Assembly (NCBI GenBank): GCA_933207985.1
Contig: OW240912.1
Coordinates: forward strand, 77,683,199-77,747,198
DNA from: Pelobates cultripes
Lineage: Eukaryota > Chordata > Amphibia > Anura > Pelobatidae
Length of the DNA stretch: 64,000 nucleotides
Reading direction: 5' to 3'
This document shows, one piece after another, positions 21,775-32,919 of the stretch. Made by a program: the position numbers and the translations under genes. The notes under the pieces are model-generated. The model did no database searches and had not been told where the DNA came from. It worked only from the letters and a program-made list of their open reading frames with translations. Every line of letters begins with the position of its first letter. Positions within the stretch are counted from its first letter, which is position 1.

Positions 21775-23337
21775 CAGGGAGTGCAGAATTATTAGGCAAA
21801 TGAGTATTTTGACCACATCATACTCTTTATGCATGTTGTCTTACTCCAAGCTGTATAGGCTCGAAAGCCTACTACCAATTAAGCATATTAGGTGATGTGC
21901 ATCTCTGTAATGAGAAGGGGTGTGGTCTAATGACATCAACACCCTATATCAGGTGTGCATAATTATTAGGCAACTTCCTTTCCTTTGGCAAAATGGGTCA
22001 AAAGAAGGACTTGACAGGCTCAGAAAAGTCAAAAATAGTGAGATATCTTGCAGAGGGATGCAGCACTCTTAAAATTGCAAAGCTTCTGAAGCGTGATCAT
22101 CGAACAATCAAGCGTTTCATTCAAAATAGTCAACAGGGTCGCAAGAAGCGTGTGGAAAAACCAAGGCGCAAAATAACTGCCCATGAACTGAGAAAAGTCA
22201 AGCGTGCAGCTGCCACGATGCCACTTGCCACCAGTTTGGCCATATTTCAGAGCTGCAACATCACTGGAGTGCCCAAAAGCACAAGGTGTGCAATACTCAG
22301 AGACATGGCCAAGGTAAGAAAGGCTGAAAGACGACCACCACTGAACAAGACACACAAGCTGAAACGTCAAGACTGGGCCAAGAAATATCTCAAGACTGAT
22401 TTTTCTAAGGTTTTATGGACTGATGAAATGAGAGTGAGTCTTGATGGGCCAGATGGATGGGCCCGTGGCTGGATTGGTAAAGGGCAGAGAGCTCCAGTCC
22501 GACTCAGACGCCAGCAAGGTGGAGGTGGAGTACTGGTTTGGGCTGGTATCATCAAAGATGAGCTTGTGGGGCCTTTTCGGGTTGAGGATGGAGTCAAGCT
22601 CAACTCCCAGTCCTACTGCCAGTTCCTGGAAGACACCTTCTTCAAGCAGTGGTACAGGAAGAAGTCTGCATCCTTCAAGAAAAACATGATTTTCATGCAG
22701 GACAATGCTCCATCACACGCGTCCAAGTACTCCACAGCGTGGCTGGCAAGAAAATCTAATGAATTAGAAAATCTAATGACATGGCCTCCTTGTTCACCTG
22801 ATCTGAACCCCATTGAGAACCTGTGGTCCATCATCAAATGTGAGATTTACAAGGAGGGAAAACAGTACACCTCTCTGAACAGTGTCTGGGAGGCTGTGGT
22901 TGCTGCTGCACGCAATGTTGATGGTGAACAGATCAAAACACTGACAGAATCCATGGATGGCAGGCTTTTGAGTGTCCTTGCAAAGAAAGGTGGCTATATT
23001 GGTCACTGATTTGTTTTTGTTTTGTTTTTGAATGTCAGAAATGTATATTTGTGAATGTTGAGATGTTATATTGGTTTCACTGGTAATAATAAATAATTGA
23101 AATGGGTATATATTTGTTTTTTGTTAAGTTGCCTAATAATTATGCACAGTAATAGTCACCTGCACACACAGATATCCCCCTAACATAGCTAAAACTAAAA
23201 ACAAACTAAAAACTACTTCCAAAAATATTCAGCTTTGATATTAATGAGTTTTTTGGGTTCATTGAGAACATGGTTGTTGTTCAATAATAAAATTAATCCT
23301 CAAAAATACAACTTGCCTAATAATTCTGCACTCCCTG
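21775..23337 (+). mobile_element. Intact Tc1/mariner element, DD37E type
   Basis: 1563 bp flanked by TA on both sides (21773-21774 and 23338-23339). The terminal inverted repeats are perfect over 25 bp (CAGGGAGTGCAGAATTATTA then GGCAA). A second, internal pair, TGCATAATTATTAGGCAACT near 21957 and its complement near 23127, gives an inverted-repeat/direct-repeat end structure. The complete ends plus an open transposase frame mark a recent insertion. It landed in an L1 ORF2. Confidence 0.93.
21993..23009 (+). CDS. Tc1-like transposase, DD37E, apparently intact
   Basis: A 338-aa open frame starting at ATG 21993, 194 bp inside the element after both left repeats. Residues about 9-48 form the paired-type HTH (STLKIAKLLKRDHRTIKRFI), followed by a basic GRKKRVEKPRRK stretch that may serve as nuclear signal and linker. 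The second DNA-binding half follows, with the catalytic domain from about 135. The triad is D144 (LWTDEMRVSLDGPDGW), D237 (MQDNAPSHAS) and E275 (SPDLNPIENLW). There are 37 residues between the second Asp and the Glu, instead of 34 in classical Tc1. The length is normal for the family, with no stop or frameshift. The published TRT (DD37E) Tc1-like group of vertebrates is the likely home; this assignment is from memory of the spacing rule. Confidence 0.92.
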   Translation: MGQKKDLTGSEKSKIVRYLAEGCSTLKIAKLLKRDHRTIKRFIQNSQQGRKKRVEKPRRKITAHELRKVKRAAATMPLATSLAIFQSCNITGVPKSTRCAILRDMAKVRKAERRPPLNKTHKLKRQDWAKKYLKTDFSKVLWTDEMRVSLDGPDGWARGWIGKGQRAPVRLRRQQGGGGVLVWAGIIKDELVGPFRVEDGVKLNSQSYCQFLEDTFFKQWYRKKSASFKKNMIFMQDNAPSHASKYSTAWLARKSNELENLMTWPPCSPDLNPIENLWSIIKCEIYKEGKQYTSLNSVWEAVVAAARNVDGEQIKTLTESMDGRLLSVLAKKGGYIGH

Positions 23338-23339
23338 TA

Positions 23340-24920
23340 TAGCGTGGTTCCTTCTGCTGCCTCGCACCTCCAGCACACAGAAGGGGTATTGGGGTAGATT
23401 TTGCTTAAGCAGCTTGGCACCATGTACCACCGGTAAAGGGTCTTACAATGTTGTTCTGTATGTGTCGCTGATTTGGTTAGTTTCTTAGGTAGGTTTATGA
23501 TGTACTCCCACTATTTATAGGTGTCATTACGTTGCAGGTCAGCTTCCCATTGTGTTGCTGGGTTGGCGTTAGCAAAGTGCATATGTTGAGATCGGTTTAC
23601 ATTTTGGAATTTTGGTCTGGTTAATACACATGTTTTTCCATTGCGTAATCCTAACTGTTGGGGATTGTGACTCAGCTGCTCTAGGGTGGGCTTTTGTGAG
23701 GAAAGAGCGTAACTGGACATATGAGTAGTAGGAGGAGTTCGGGAGGTATATTTAGTCATTAGGGTGTCAAACCACTAAAGGGTATGTAAAGAAAATAAAC
23801 GATAGAGGTGGGTAACCCCTCTGCCTATCCAGGGTCTCGCATCAAAGGTAGGGATTAAGTATGGTAGTGGCCAACAATATTTCCTCCTTCCTGCATAGTC
23901 TATCTCTGTGTTTGTCCCAGGTTTGGAGGAATAATGTAGCCTCCTCTAGGTCTGCTGGTAATGGGGGGGCATAGGTGTTTCGGCACCCACATTATTGTGG
24001 AGAGCAAATGAGGAAAGAGGAGGCGATTCTCCAATCTTACCCACTGAGGGCTAGTCCCCAACATCAGATGTGATACGTTTGTGTCATGGTAGTATGTCTG
24101 GAGGTCCGGAAAGGCGAGGCGGCCACTGAGCTTGGGAGCTTTTAGTAGTTTCAGGTTCACCCATGGTCTGCATCCTGTCCACACAAACTTGGTTATGTCT
24201 TTCTGGATCGATTAGAAGTAGGCTGGGGGGAGAGCAACCGGGACCATGTGAAACAAGTACATTAGTTTAGGCAAAATAACTATTTTAAGTGCCACAATTA
24301 TTTCTGACCATGAAAAAAAAAAAATGAATTCCACTTCTATAGTAAGGCACAGCAGGCATCCCAGGTTTTGAAAAAGTTAGCAGCATAAAGGTCTGCAGGG
24401 TTTTTCGTTACTGTTATACCCAGGTATTTAATGTTATCTGTTTGCCATTCGAACTGGTAGCGTCTGTGTTTTGGAGGTATTAAGAGAGTAATAGGAGACC
24501 CTTCCATATGTAGTGATGGCCTGCATGATAGCTGGTAGGGAGCTCTCGGGGTCAGTAATGTAGAGCAGTATGTTGTCAGCAAACGCACTTATCTTTATGT
24601 GGGTGTCACAAAGATCCACACCTTGTATTACGGTACTGATTTGAATGGATTCCAATAGCGGCACTAGGGCTTGCATGTAGAGGGGCGGGGAGAGGGAGCA
24701 GCCTTGTCTCGTGCCATTTGTTATACTAAATGGGGGGGAGAGGAATCCCGTCTGGAGTACCTGCGCTCTAGGTTCCGTGTATAGCGCAAATATTTGTGTA
24801 ATGAGTGGTGGGGGGAAACCATATGCCTCCAGTGCGTGCCTAAAGAAGGGCCTGCCAAGGCAGTCAAACACTTTTTCCACTAGAGCTAGCAGTAGACCGT
24901 CTGGCTGGTACCTCTGAGCT
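23340..24920 (-). pseudogene. L1 ORF2 reverse transcriptase segment, right of Tc1 insertion
   Basis: Visible motifs: DVEKVFDCLGRPFF near 24880, ITNGTRQGCSLSPPLYMQAL near 24710, ISAFADNILLYITDPESS near 24590 (the FADD box with D to N), and IKYLGITVTKNPADLY near 24420. LSGRLAFPDLQTYYHDTNVS lies near 24100. The frame is broken several times. Confidence 0.75.
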
Positions 24921-25304
24921 TATTAAGTACCAGGGAGAGTTTCCAGCCCCTGCCTTCCAGCTACAAACCCCGTCTGATCATCTTTGACCAGGAAGGGAAG
25001 GGGCATTAATCTGTTGGCTAGTATTTTGGCATATTTCTTGGCTTCTGTGTTGAGGAGGGAGATGGCTTTTGGAGCACCCACGTTGAGTCACCAGGATTTG
25101 TTACGTGTGTACTCAGTGGAGGCCCATATGAACGGCTTTGTCATTTGCTTGTGGGCAGTGTCGTAATCTAGCCTAAATCTCTATATATTCGGCTTAAGAG
25201 TTACATTTGTGTAGAAAGTGTGGTCTAACTAATCTGTGTAAGCAGACATGAATGTAGCATGATGTGTCAATCATACGATACCAGGTCCACTTATGTGTTA
25301 GAGT

Positions 25305-26245
25305 TTACGCGGTATTCCAGTCTGGCGACAACTGAGGCATCTTTGGTGGGTTTGGGATTGTGTCCTCTGCAAGGGGTATACCCCAATCATGTAGGTTGTG
25401 CATGCCTTCCTTTACCTTTGAAATTGGATGTAAAGTCCGGTTTCTTTGTATGATGAGTTTTGCCGGGCAGCCCCACCGGTAGCTGATATTTTGGTCCCGC
25501 AGAGCTAAGGTAATAGGCATCAGGGATTTGTGAAATGTGAGGGTAGCCGGAGAGAGGTCTGTGTATATCTTCAGGGTTGTGTAGGGATCCGGTAAGTCTC
25601 CATTTCTGCAGGCCTTGAGAATCCTCTCCTTTACGTGGAAGAAGTGGATCCTTGTGATGACATCTCTCGCTGCTGATGGTGGAAGGTGTCTGGGTCTGCG
25701 GAGCCTCTGAGCCCTGTCTATGATCAGTTGATCTGAGTGGATTTCAGGAATCAGAGACTGGAAGATGTTCAGGAGGTATTTTCCCTCCTCAATAGTTTCA
25801 GCTATTCCCAGGATATGCAGATTGTTTCTGCGGGAGCGATCCTCTAGGTCTGCCAGTTTTATCTCCTGTGACTCAATCACCTCCTCCAGGGCTTGGATCT
25901 ATCTGCCAGTTCATTATGTGTGTTTGTAAATTCAGCCATTCTATTTTTTTTATTTTGGAAGTCCTTTGCCCAATCTCTTGGATCTCCTTGCGGATTTCAG
26001 AGGCCATAGCTTGCATTTGGCCTGTGAGTGTAGCTTGGAGAGTTGTGGCCAGTTCAGCCATCATGGCTCTCATGGTTAACGTGGTGATTGGGCCCTCGTC
26101 CTGTGATGGGGCTGGGGAGCTTGGGGGAGAGAGATAGCTTTGCCGTGATCAATCCCGGGCCGCCAGCATCTTTGAAGGCCTCGAGGCCTTCTCTGATCCT
26201 CACCACCGCTGCCAGGAAGAAGGAGGCTCTGTCAGCTTTTGCCAT
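25305..26245 (-). pseudogene. L1 ORF1 (RNA-binding nucleocapsid-like protein)
   Basis: Starts near 26245 with MAKADRASFFLAAVVRIREG. After frameshifts it continues with SEIRKEIQEIGQRTSKIKK (coiled coil), LADLEDRSRRNNLHILGIAE (RRM start) and AARDVITRIHFFHVKERILK, then ALRDQNISYRWGCPAKLI (C-terminal domain). The domain order is that of L1/Tx1 ORF1. Confidence 0.75.
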
Positions 26246-26416
26246 TTGGTAGCTGCGTTTTTTTCACTACCCTTTTTACAGAAGTGGGCTGCGATCTCCT
26301 GCGCCATTGACTATGCATTGTCACAGCCCCATTTTCCAAGAGCTGGTAGAAAGGAGGAATGTACACAGTGTGCCCAGATAATCTTGGATTACAAAGTAGG
26401 AAGTCAAATTGTTTAT

Positions 26417-26496
26417 TTAACCCCTTAAGGACACATGACATGTCTGACATGTCGTGATTGCATTTTATTCCAGAAGCTTGGTCCTTAAGGGGTTAA
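26417..26496. mobile_element. 80-bp palindromic TTAA MITE, copy 2
   Basis: Same family as 15449-15528 but in the opposite orientation: TTAACCCCTTAAGGACACAT at left, GGTCCTTAAGGGGTTAA at right, TTAA at both borders. Confidence 0.85.
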
Positions 26497-28571
26497 GTTC
26501 AGAGGGAGGGAGGCAGTCTTAACTATGCCATGTGCTCTTATTGTACTTAGAATGTCCATTAAAAACAGTTGTAATGCAAATTCACATTTAGCAAATAGGC
26601 ATATCCAAAGCTAGGCAAATGGGAAGGGAAGGGCTGTTGGTAGGATGTACCAGTGATATGTTCAGCCATAAAAAGGGCCTTTTATGATGACAGTTTAAGC
26701 ATCAGGGAGGTCAATCATCAGGGGTGTCCTGTCAACTTTTGCCTTGCAGAGTAAGTGTGAACAAATGGCATTTATTGCACTCAAAATTCACAGATCTTAC
26801 TGTGGATGATCATACTCATCCTGGAGTTTCAAGTAGTGACTCAATCTCCATCATGATGACCTGTGCAGCATACCTAAGCATTTATGAAGATCTGTGTATG
26901 TCTAAGTAATGCAAACTTTTTCCCATAACTCTGTTACCACCTGTGAGAAATGGTGTGCATTTCTGTGGTTCACTGCGAATTATCCTGGTGGATCAGTCCT
27001 AGTCAGGAATACATTGAGATTGTTGGCAACTAGCTCATGCAAAAGCCTACAAAGTTCTAGGGCTAGTAAATGCCCTGTGCAGTTATTGTTTGCTGCCTAA
27101 GTCCTGGAGTACTCTGCCAGCAGACATTCCACAAGAACACATGAGAGCCTAGGCACACCGAGTAGCTTCATCAACAGGCGGTCTTGATTTCAAGAAACAA
27201 GTTACAACAACGTTTCGGCTCTTAGTATAGAGCCTTTATCAAACCTTGTCAAGAATTGACAAAGTCTCTACACTAAGAGCCTTCCCTTCGTGGGGTACCC
27301 TTATGGGGATCTACTTCTCGTCACCTGAGCATGCTCTTCTGTGACTTAGCAGACATTCCAGTAGTGGACATCTGCTATTTCGACAGATGAATGGTAAATT
27401 CAAGTATATGTGAGTAGCCAGTCCTCTCCTGCTAATCATTGTTGCTAAAGATCTTGTGTATGGGCCAAAGTGCCTTGGAACTTTAGGTGGAACACTGGAT
27501 GTCAGAAATGGAGCCCAAAATTAAGCTAAAAGTAAGAGAACACTGAGACTGGACAAAAACTTAATAGCTTGCCCTTCACTTTCGTGTCAGTCAAAATTTA
27601 GCTCACTTTATCCATCACAGAGGGAATCTCACTGTTTACTTTTGCTGGCAAGTTATGCCGGGACAAAAAAAGGAAGAATTAAGAACAAAAAAATACTGCT
27701 AAAGATAAATATGATTTTATATTATTTTTGTAACATGGAATCAGCTTGATTGGGCTCACCTTCACTATTATTAGGGTGAGGGGTTAGGTAAGGACATTTT
27801 AATAGGAGTGGTGACTACGGGCTTCGGGAATCCTATACACCCAAATGGGGGACATTTTCATTGGGAGTCGTGGAGATTTAGGATATGCCAATAGTCAACC
27901 CCCTTTTTAACGGCATGTTCCCACCCATGTATTGTATTTTAGACCAACTGTCCATGTGTGGGTTCCAGATCAGAGGACAGTGGCATATGCTCCATATCAC
28001 TTGCATGTCCCCCATACATTATTTCAGAGCAACCCTTGATGGAGGCTGTGGAGTGTGCACAGAAAATGGCAATTTTCCAAGAGGAGGGACTGCAAGGATA
28101 GGCTTTTTACAACAAAACCACAATATTAAGCTGCTGCAATTCCTGTGCTCCCAGTGTCTCTTTAATAATATATAATTGTCAGTAATAATAGCGGAGACTT
28201 GTCAGAACCTGCAGAAAGGTTTCCAGTAATGTGTTAGATAAATGCTGATAGAAGAAACAGTGTGTGAGCTAAAATAGAAACTAATAGGTTTATTCGCTAA
28301 ACATGTCATTGTTGCACATTTAACTTACAACTTCCGAATTTAGGCAAAAAAAAATAAATTTTTGAATTCAGTTTTCAATTCACTACTATTGGTGTTAATG
28401 AATCCTGCTCTGTTATGATTTATAAGACTTAGGGGGAAAACAGACAAAAGAAAAAAAATATATGAGGAGTCCATTCCAATGGCTACTTTGTGGCTAGTGA
28501 ACACAGAAGAAGAGAGAAGGTAGGATGAGATATAATACAGGTGACGGTGATATTTAATACACCTTACCATA
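26497..28571. other. Intergenic sequence, nothing coding recognised
   Basis: No host exon or complete element recognised. One short hairpin motif at 27208-27242 (complement of TTGATAAAGGCTCTATACTA with AGAGCC and AACGTTG following) is shared in form with 7628 and 9847. An A/T-rich stretch lies at 28340-28470. Confidence 0.45.
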
Positions 28572-28733
28572 CAGGGGCGGGCTGGGCCGGGGGGCAGGGA
28601 GGCAATTGCCCCCCAGGCCGCCCTAAAATCTGTTGGGACCGGCCGCTGCAGGGCCGGCCCTTTAAATGCTGCAGCCGCCTGAGCGCTCTGTGAAGAGCCT
28701 CAGGCGGCTGCGGCTGCTCCTCTCCTCCCCTCC

Positions 28734-28984
28734 CCTCCCCTGTAGCGTGGCCGAGCTGCTTGCTGGTCCGCGGTGCCCGGCCGGACTGATAGGAAGGCGC
28801 ACGCTGAGTGTGCACTTCCTGTCAGTCCGGCCGGTTACAGGAAACAGAAACTCCAGTTCCGCGCGGAGTTTCTGTTTCCTGTAACTGGCCGGACTGACAG
28901 GAAGTGCACACTCAGTGTGCACCTTCCTATCAGTCCGGCCGGCACCGCGGACCAGCAAGCAGCTCGGCCACGCTACAGGGGAGG
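28734..28984. repeat. Large palindrome inside the hAT element
   Basis: The arms 28734-28855 and 28864-28984 are complementary over about 120 bp with few mismatches (CCTCCCCTGTAGCGTGGCCG against CGGCCACGCTACAGGGGAGG) around a spacer of about 8 bp. It is GC-rich and contains repeated GGCCGGACTGA blocks. It could extrude as a cruciform. Confidence 0.9.
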
Positions 28985-28994
28985 GCAAGGGAGA

Positions 28995-29885
28995 GGTGAG
29001 GAGGGGGGGAAGAAGTAAGTGAAGGGGGTGAAGGGGGGAGAAGTAAGTAAAGATGGGGATGTAAATGAAGGAGGGGGAGTAAGTGAAGGGAGGGGAGAAG
29101 TAAGTGGAGGGAGAAGTAGAGTGGAGGGAAAGTAAGTGTGAAAGGGAGAAGTAAGTGGAGGGAGAAGTAAGTGAAGGAGGGAGAAGTATTAGAGTGGGGA
29201 AAGTAAGTGAAAGGGAGAAATGAGAGTGAAGGAGGGAGTAAGTAAAGATGGGGATATGAAAAATGAAGGAGGGGTGTAAATGAAGGGTGTAAATGAAGGA
29301 GGGAGTAAGTGAAGGGAAGAGAGTAAGTGATGGGTGAGTGAAGATGGGGGGTGTAAATGAAGGATGGGGTGTAGTGAATAAGTGAAGATGGGGAGTAAGT
29401 GAAGAAGATGGAAGTGTGTAATGAAGGAGGCGGTGTAAATGAAGGATGGGGGTGTAAATGAAGGATGGGGGTGTAAGTGAAGATTGGGGGAGTAAGTGAA
29501 GATGGGGGGAGTAAGTGGTGATGGGGGGAGTAAGTGAAGATGGGGGGTGTAAATGAAGGAGGGGGGAGTAAGTGAAGATGGGGGGGAGAAAGTGAAAGAG
29601 GGGGGAGTAAGTGAAGATGGGGGGAGTAAGTGAAGGGAGGGAGTAAGTGAAGGAGGGGGGAGTAACAGAAGGTGGAGGAGGGGGAGTAAGAAGAAGAAGG
29701 GGGGTTTGAAAAACGGGGGGTAAGAAGAACACAAGGAGGAGGGGGAGAGTAAGAGTGAGGAGAAGGGGAGATGAGGAGAAGTGGGGGACTGAGAAGAACA
29801 CAGGGAGGGTGGGTAGTGAGGAGAACACAGGGAGGGTAGGTGGTGAGGAGAACACAGGGAGGGGGAGGTGAGGAGGACACAGGGA
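28995..29885. repeat. Purine-strand minisatellite (GAAGTAAGTGAAGGAGGGGG type)
   Basis: Irregular tandem units of GTAAGTGAAGATGGGGGGA and related forms. The plus strand is almost pure purine with many runs of four or more G. It produces a 417-residue proline/serine/leucine-rich open frame on the minus strand that is not a gene. Confidence 0.92.
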
Positions 29886-29889
29886 GGAG

Positions 29890-30300
29890 AGGACACTACG
29901 CGCACACACACACACAATGCATCCCTACACACACAGAAACACAACATGCTTCCCTTACACACAGAGAAACACACAATGCATCCATTACACACAAACAATG
30001 CAACACTTACACACAAAGACAATGCATCCTTTGCACACATACACAGAAACACATAATGCAAACACTTACACACACACTGCTTTTCTTACATACACACAGA
30101 AACACAATGCATCACTAACACACACTTACAGACACACACCTTGCATCCCTTATGCATACAAACACAGATTCACACAATGCATCCCTTACACACAACCAGA
30201 AACACACAATACATCCCTTATACACAAATACACACTGCTTCCACTACACACAAACACACTGCATCACCTGCACAAACTGGTATCCCTATACACTACATAC
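29890..30300. repeat. ACACACAATGCATCCCTTAC minisatellite
   Basis: About 20 variable units built from ACACAATGCATCCCTTACAC and CACAGAAACAC, directly following the purine-rich array. Confidence 0.92.
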
Positions 30301-30329
30301 CATAAGCACACATATTAGATCCTCTACAA

Positions 30330-30500
30330 CAGGGGTTCTCAACCCAGTCCTCAGGACCCGCTACCAGTCCAGGATTTGGGGATTACCTGGGTGTGTCTCA
30401 GGTGTTTAGAAAAAGGGAAAAAAACACCTTAGACACACCCAGGTAATCCCTAAACCCTGGACTGGTAGGGGGTCCTGAGGACTAATGTTGAGAACCCCTG
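30330..30500. mobile_element. 171-bp hAT MITE with perfect 8-bp target duplication
   Basis: Termini CAGGGGTTCTCAACCCAGTC and its complement (GTTGAGAACCCCTG). It is palindromic through most of its length, and CTCTACAA is duplicated exactly at 30322-30329 and 30501-30508. It is nested in the larger hAT element 28572-31699. Confidence 0.93.
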
Positions 30501-30847
30501 CTCTACAATAACACATAACACATCCCCTACACACTCCACTCCCTGTGAGCGAACTCATGGGTGGGTGGAACATATAAGTGGACTTATGAGTGGGCCTTGT
30601 GGGCATACTCACCGTCAGGCCCTGGGGCCCAGACCTTGAGCTGTGTAAGGGGCCCTTCCAAAAAATGGAGCTGCTTCCAATTCTCCCAGAACATTGAATT
30701 TTGTGACCACAGTTGCAAACAGCCTCCAGAGATCCTGTTCTACACCAGACCAGTGGAGCCAAACTGCAGCCCATCATCATCCTCATTTGGTTGTAAGTAG
30801 GCAATCTAGTATATTATTAGTGACACTAATCTATAATTTTCATTACA

Positions 30848-31130
30848 TTAAAGGGACACTATAGTCCCCAGAATGACTGGAGCTTAATGAAGTGGTTCTG
30901 GTATCTATAGGCGGTCCCTGCAGGCTTTTTAATGTAAACACACACTGTGGGCAGCACTGGCGTTAGTTCGTATGGCAGCTCATATAGGTGGGGCATTGTG
31001 ATGTCACATGGGGGGCGGCAAATACAGCTGTTCCCCATGCAGCCACAGGTGCCACTGTGCTGAGAGATTGTGATTACTCTTCACTTCCTCCCAGCTTACA
31101 GAGCAGCGCATGGGAGAGAGAGGGGAGGAG
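30848..31130. mobile_element. TTAA-type element end (piggyBac-like), truncated
   Basis: Begins TTAAAGGGACACTATAGTCC, the same terminus as the complete copy at 47427-47981, with AGCTTAATGAAGTGGTTCTG shared internally. The opposite end is not found. Confidence 0.55.
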
Positions 31131-31699
31131 GCATGATTTAATCTTACAACAAATCCAGTAAGCAAATCTTTATAAATTTGGATGGGATCAGATCTGTTTC
31201 CACAGTTTATTGGTGTTTACTCTGCTGTCTGTATTAATATTGAGGGATTTCTAAGTAGTAACATCAGTGTGTGTCAGCAGGGCCAGCCATTGGGGTGTGC
31301 ACGCTGTGCGGTCACGCAGGGTGCCATCACAACAGAGGCGCCCGGCGGACAACACAGCTCACAAGTTGGGGACACCAGCCTATTCAATTTAAACGATTCG
31401 CTGGTGGTCCACTGGTGCGCACCAGCAGTAGGTGCAGTCAGATTATAGCATCTCCCTCGTGGTTCCGACGCTCAGTTAGTGAGTCAGAGCACAGGCTCAG
31501 AGATTCTCAGCCTGCGCTCTGACAACATTGAAAGTCAGAGCCGTGAAGGAGCGGGTATGGCAAAGAGCTACTGATTAGCATAACATCAATATCCGTTATA
31601 AATCCAGGAAAAGGTGGGCACCATTGCACTGATTTGGTGGTGCAATGGGCCTCTTGACTGGTTTTGCCCCCCAGGCCTAAGGCTGCCAGCCCTCCCCTG

Positions 31700-32600
31700 T
31701 TACCATATACAAATAATACAGTCTAGTTTTCCCAGCATCTTTTCCATTTTGCCCCTATACTCTGGAATGTTTTATCACTCTCTGTCTCTTTGTCTGTTTT
31801 ACCACTCTCTGTCTCACAGCTTACTTACTAAATTTATTCTGTTGTGCTGCAATGCACAATTTGTTGGTGATTTAAAAAAAAATCTACCTATTCTAAGCCT
31901 GCTTTACCACAACTTGGGTTCTCCTTAACCACGCAAGATCAAGTACATTACCATTCAGTACACCTATTCTGCAGTCTTCCTTGAAGAAAAAGAAAAGAAT
32001 CATTTTTATTTTTGTCTGTGTCCTATCAAAAGGAGTGCATATTTACAGGGTTATTGTCGAAAAGCACAAATTGTTGAAAATGCAAAGTCAGTTTCAAATG
32101 TAAGTCTAAAACAGCTGAATTAGACACATTCACCAAGTCACTGAATCTTCCAATTGGAAGGTTAATTCTAAATTCTCTTTGAATCCCCCGCAATTCTCAC
32201 GTTAGTGAATAAACATATAAGTGTTTCCTGCTATAACAGCTTCCCCTCCCTCCCCCTTGTTAATTCGCTAAATAATAAATTGTAGAGAACTAAAAAATGA
32301 ATTGTAAAATTTAAGTGAAATGGCTCTGAACTATTTGAACCTGTATTTTGCAAACAGAGTTTCACAGGTCACTACATTCAGCAGTTAATGAATAAAATTC
32401 AGAGAATTCACTATGAGTTAATTCATTACATGAGTGACATACATACTTAATTTTTATTTTTTCGTCAGAGGAAAAGAGGAAATTAATAAAAAAAATAATC
32501 TAGATGTGTTTTGCAAAGATACAAAATTAAGTCCTGCGCTCAAACTCCCACTACTCTTGGGCGACAGCAATGACTATAGTACATTTCAGCCCCAATACAT
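31700..32600. other. Intergenic sequence, nothing recognised
   Basis: AT-rich, no coding similarity and no repeat with definable ends. Confidence 0.45.
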
Positions 32601-32605
32601 ACAGT

Positions 32606-32919
32606 AAAAACCAAATAAAAAAGTTCCTTGCACACTATTCCAAATCCCTATGCACATTTAAATAACTGAAGTTTTTTTTGTTTCACTCCAATGGTCATTA
32701 AAGGGTAAGCCCAGCTTCCACGTCGAGGCAAAACCCTTTATGTGAGTCCTACACTAACAACTCACCTTGCTTCTTTAAGCTAAAAGGCAATATCTCTAAT
32801 GCGAAAAAGAGGGTTATTTTTTCTAAACCCACACACTTATTAACCCTTATTAACCTCCAGTTATTTAAATGTGCATAGGGATCTGGGATAGTGCGCAGGT
32901 AACTTTTTCTTTGGGTTTT
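32606..32919. repeat. Inverted repeat with about 185-bp loop
   Basis: The arms 32606-32670 and 32855-32919 are imperfect complements (AAAACCAAATAAAAAAGTT.. against ..AACTTTTTCTTTGGGTTTT, and CCCTATGCACATTTAAATAA). A degenerate MITE is the simplest explanation. Confidence 0.65.

Larger units (their letters stand above)
21178..26245 (-). mobile_element. Near full-length L1-group LINE, interrupted by a Tc1 element
   Basis: The poly(A) end is seen as the T run at 21178-21192. ORF2 pieces follow from 21404 up to about 24920, and ORF1 lies at 25305-26245. Numerous frameshifts and stops show it is dead. The Tc1 element 21775-23337 sits between the two halves of the ORF2 zinc-knuckle region: joined across the insertion, the minus strand reads GTTLYVWWQCQAIIPFWKG. 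It lies between the two DCLRE1B copies. Confidence 0.8.
28572..31699. mobile_element. 3.1-kb non-autonomous hAT element with composite interior
   Basis: A perfect 8-bp target duplication TTACCATA flanks it at 28564-28571 and 31700-31707. The left end CAGGGGCGGGCTGGGCC and the complement of the right end (AGCCCTCCCCTG) are related inverted termini, extending inward through GGGGGGCA..CAATTG.. and GCCCCCCAGGCC. The interior holds a 250-bp palindrome (28734-28984), a purine-rich minisatellite, an ACACAATGCATCC minisatellite, a nested 171-bp hAT MITE and one end of a TTAA-type element. No transposase frame is present. Confidence 0.8.

Noticed and set aside
28662..29915. A 417-codon open frame rich in Pro, Ser, Thr and Leu on the minus strand
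   Set aside because: It is the translation of a purine/pyrimidine-asymmetric minisatellite. Other frames are equally open and no domain is present.
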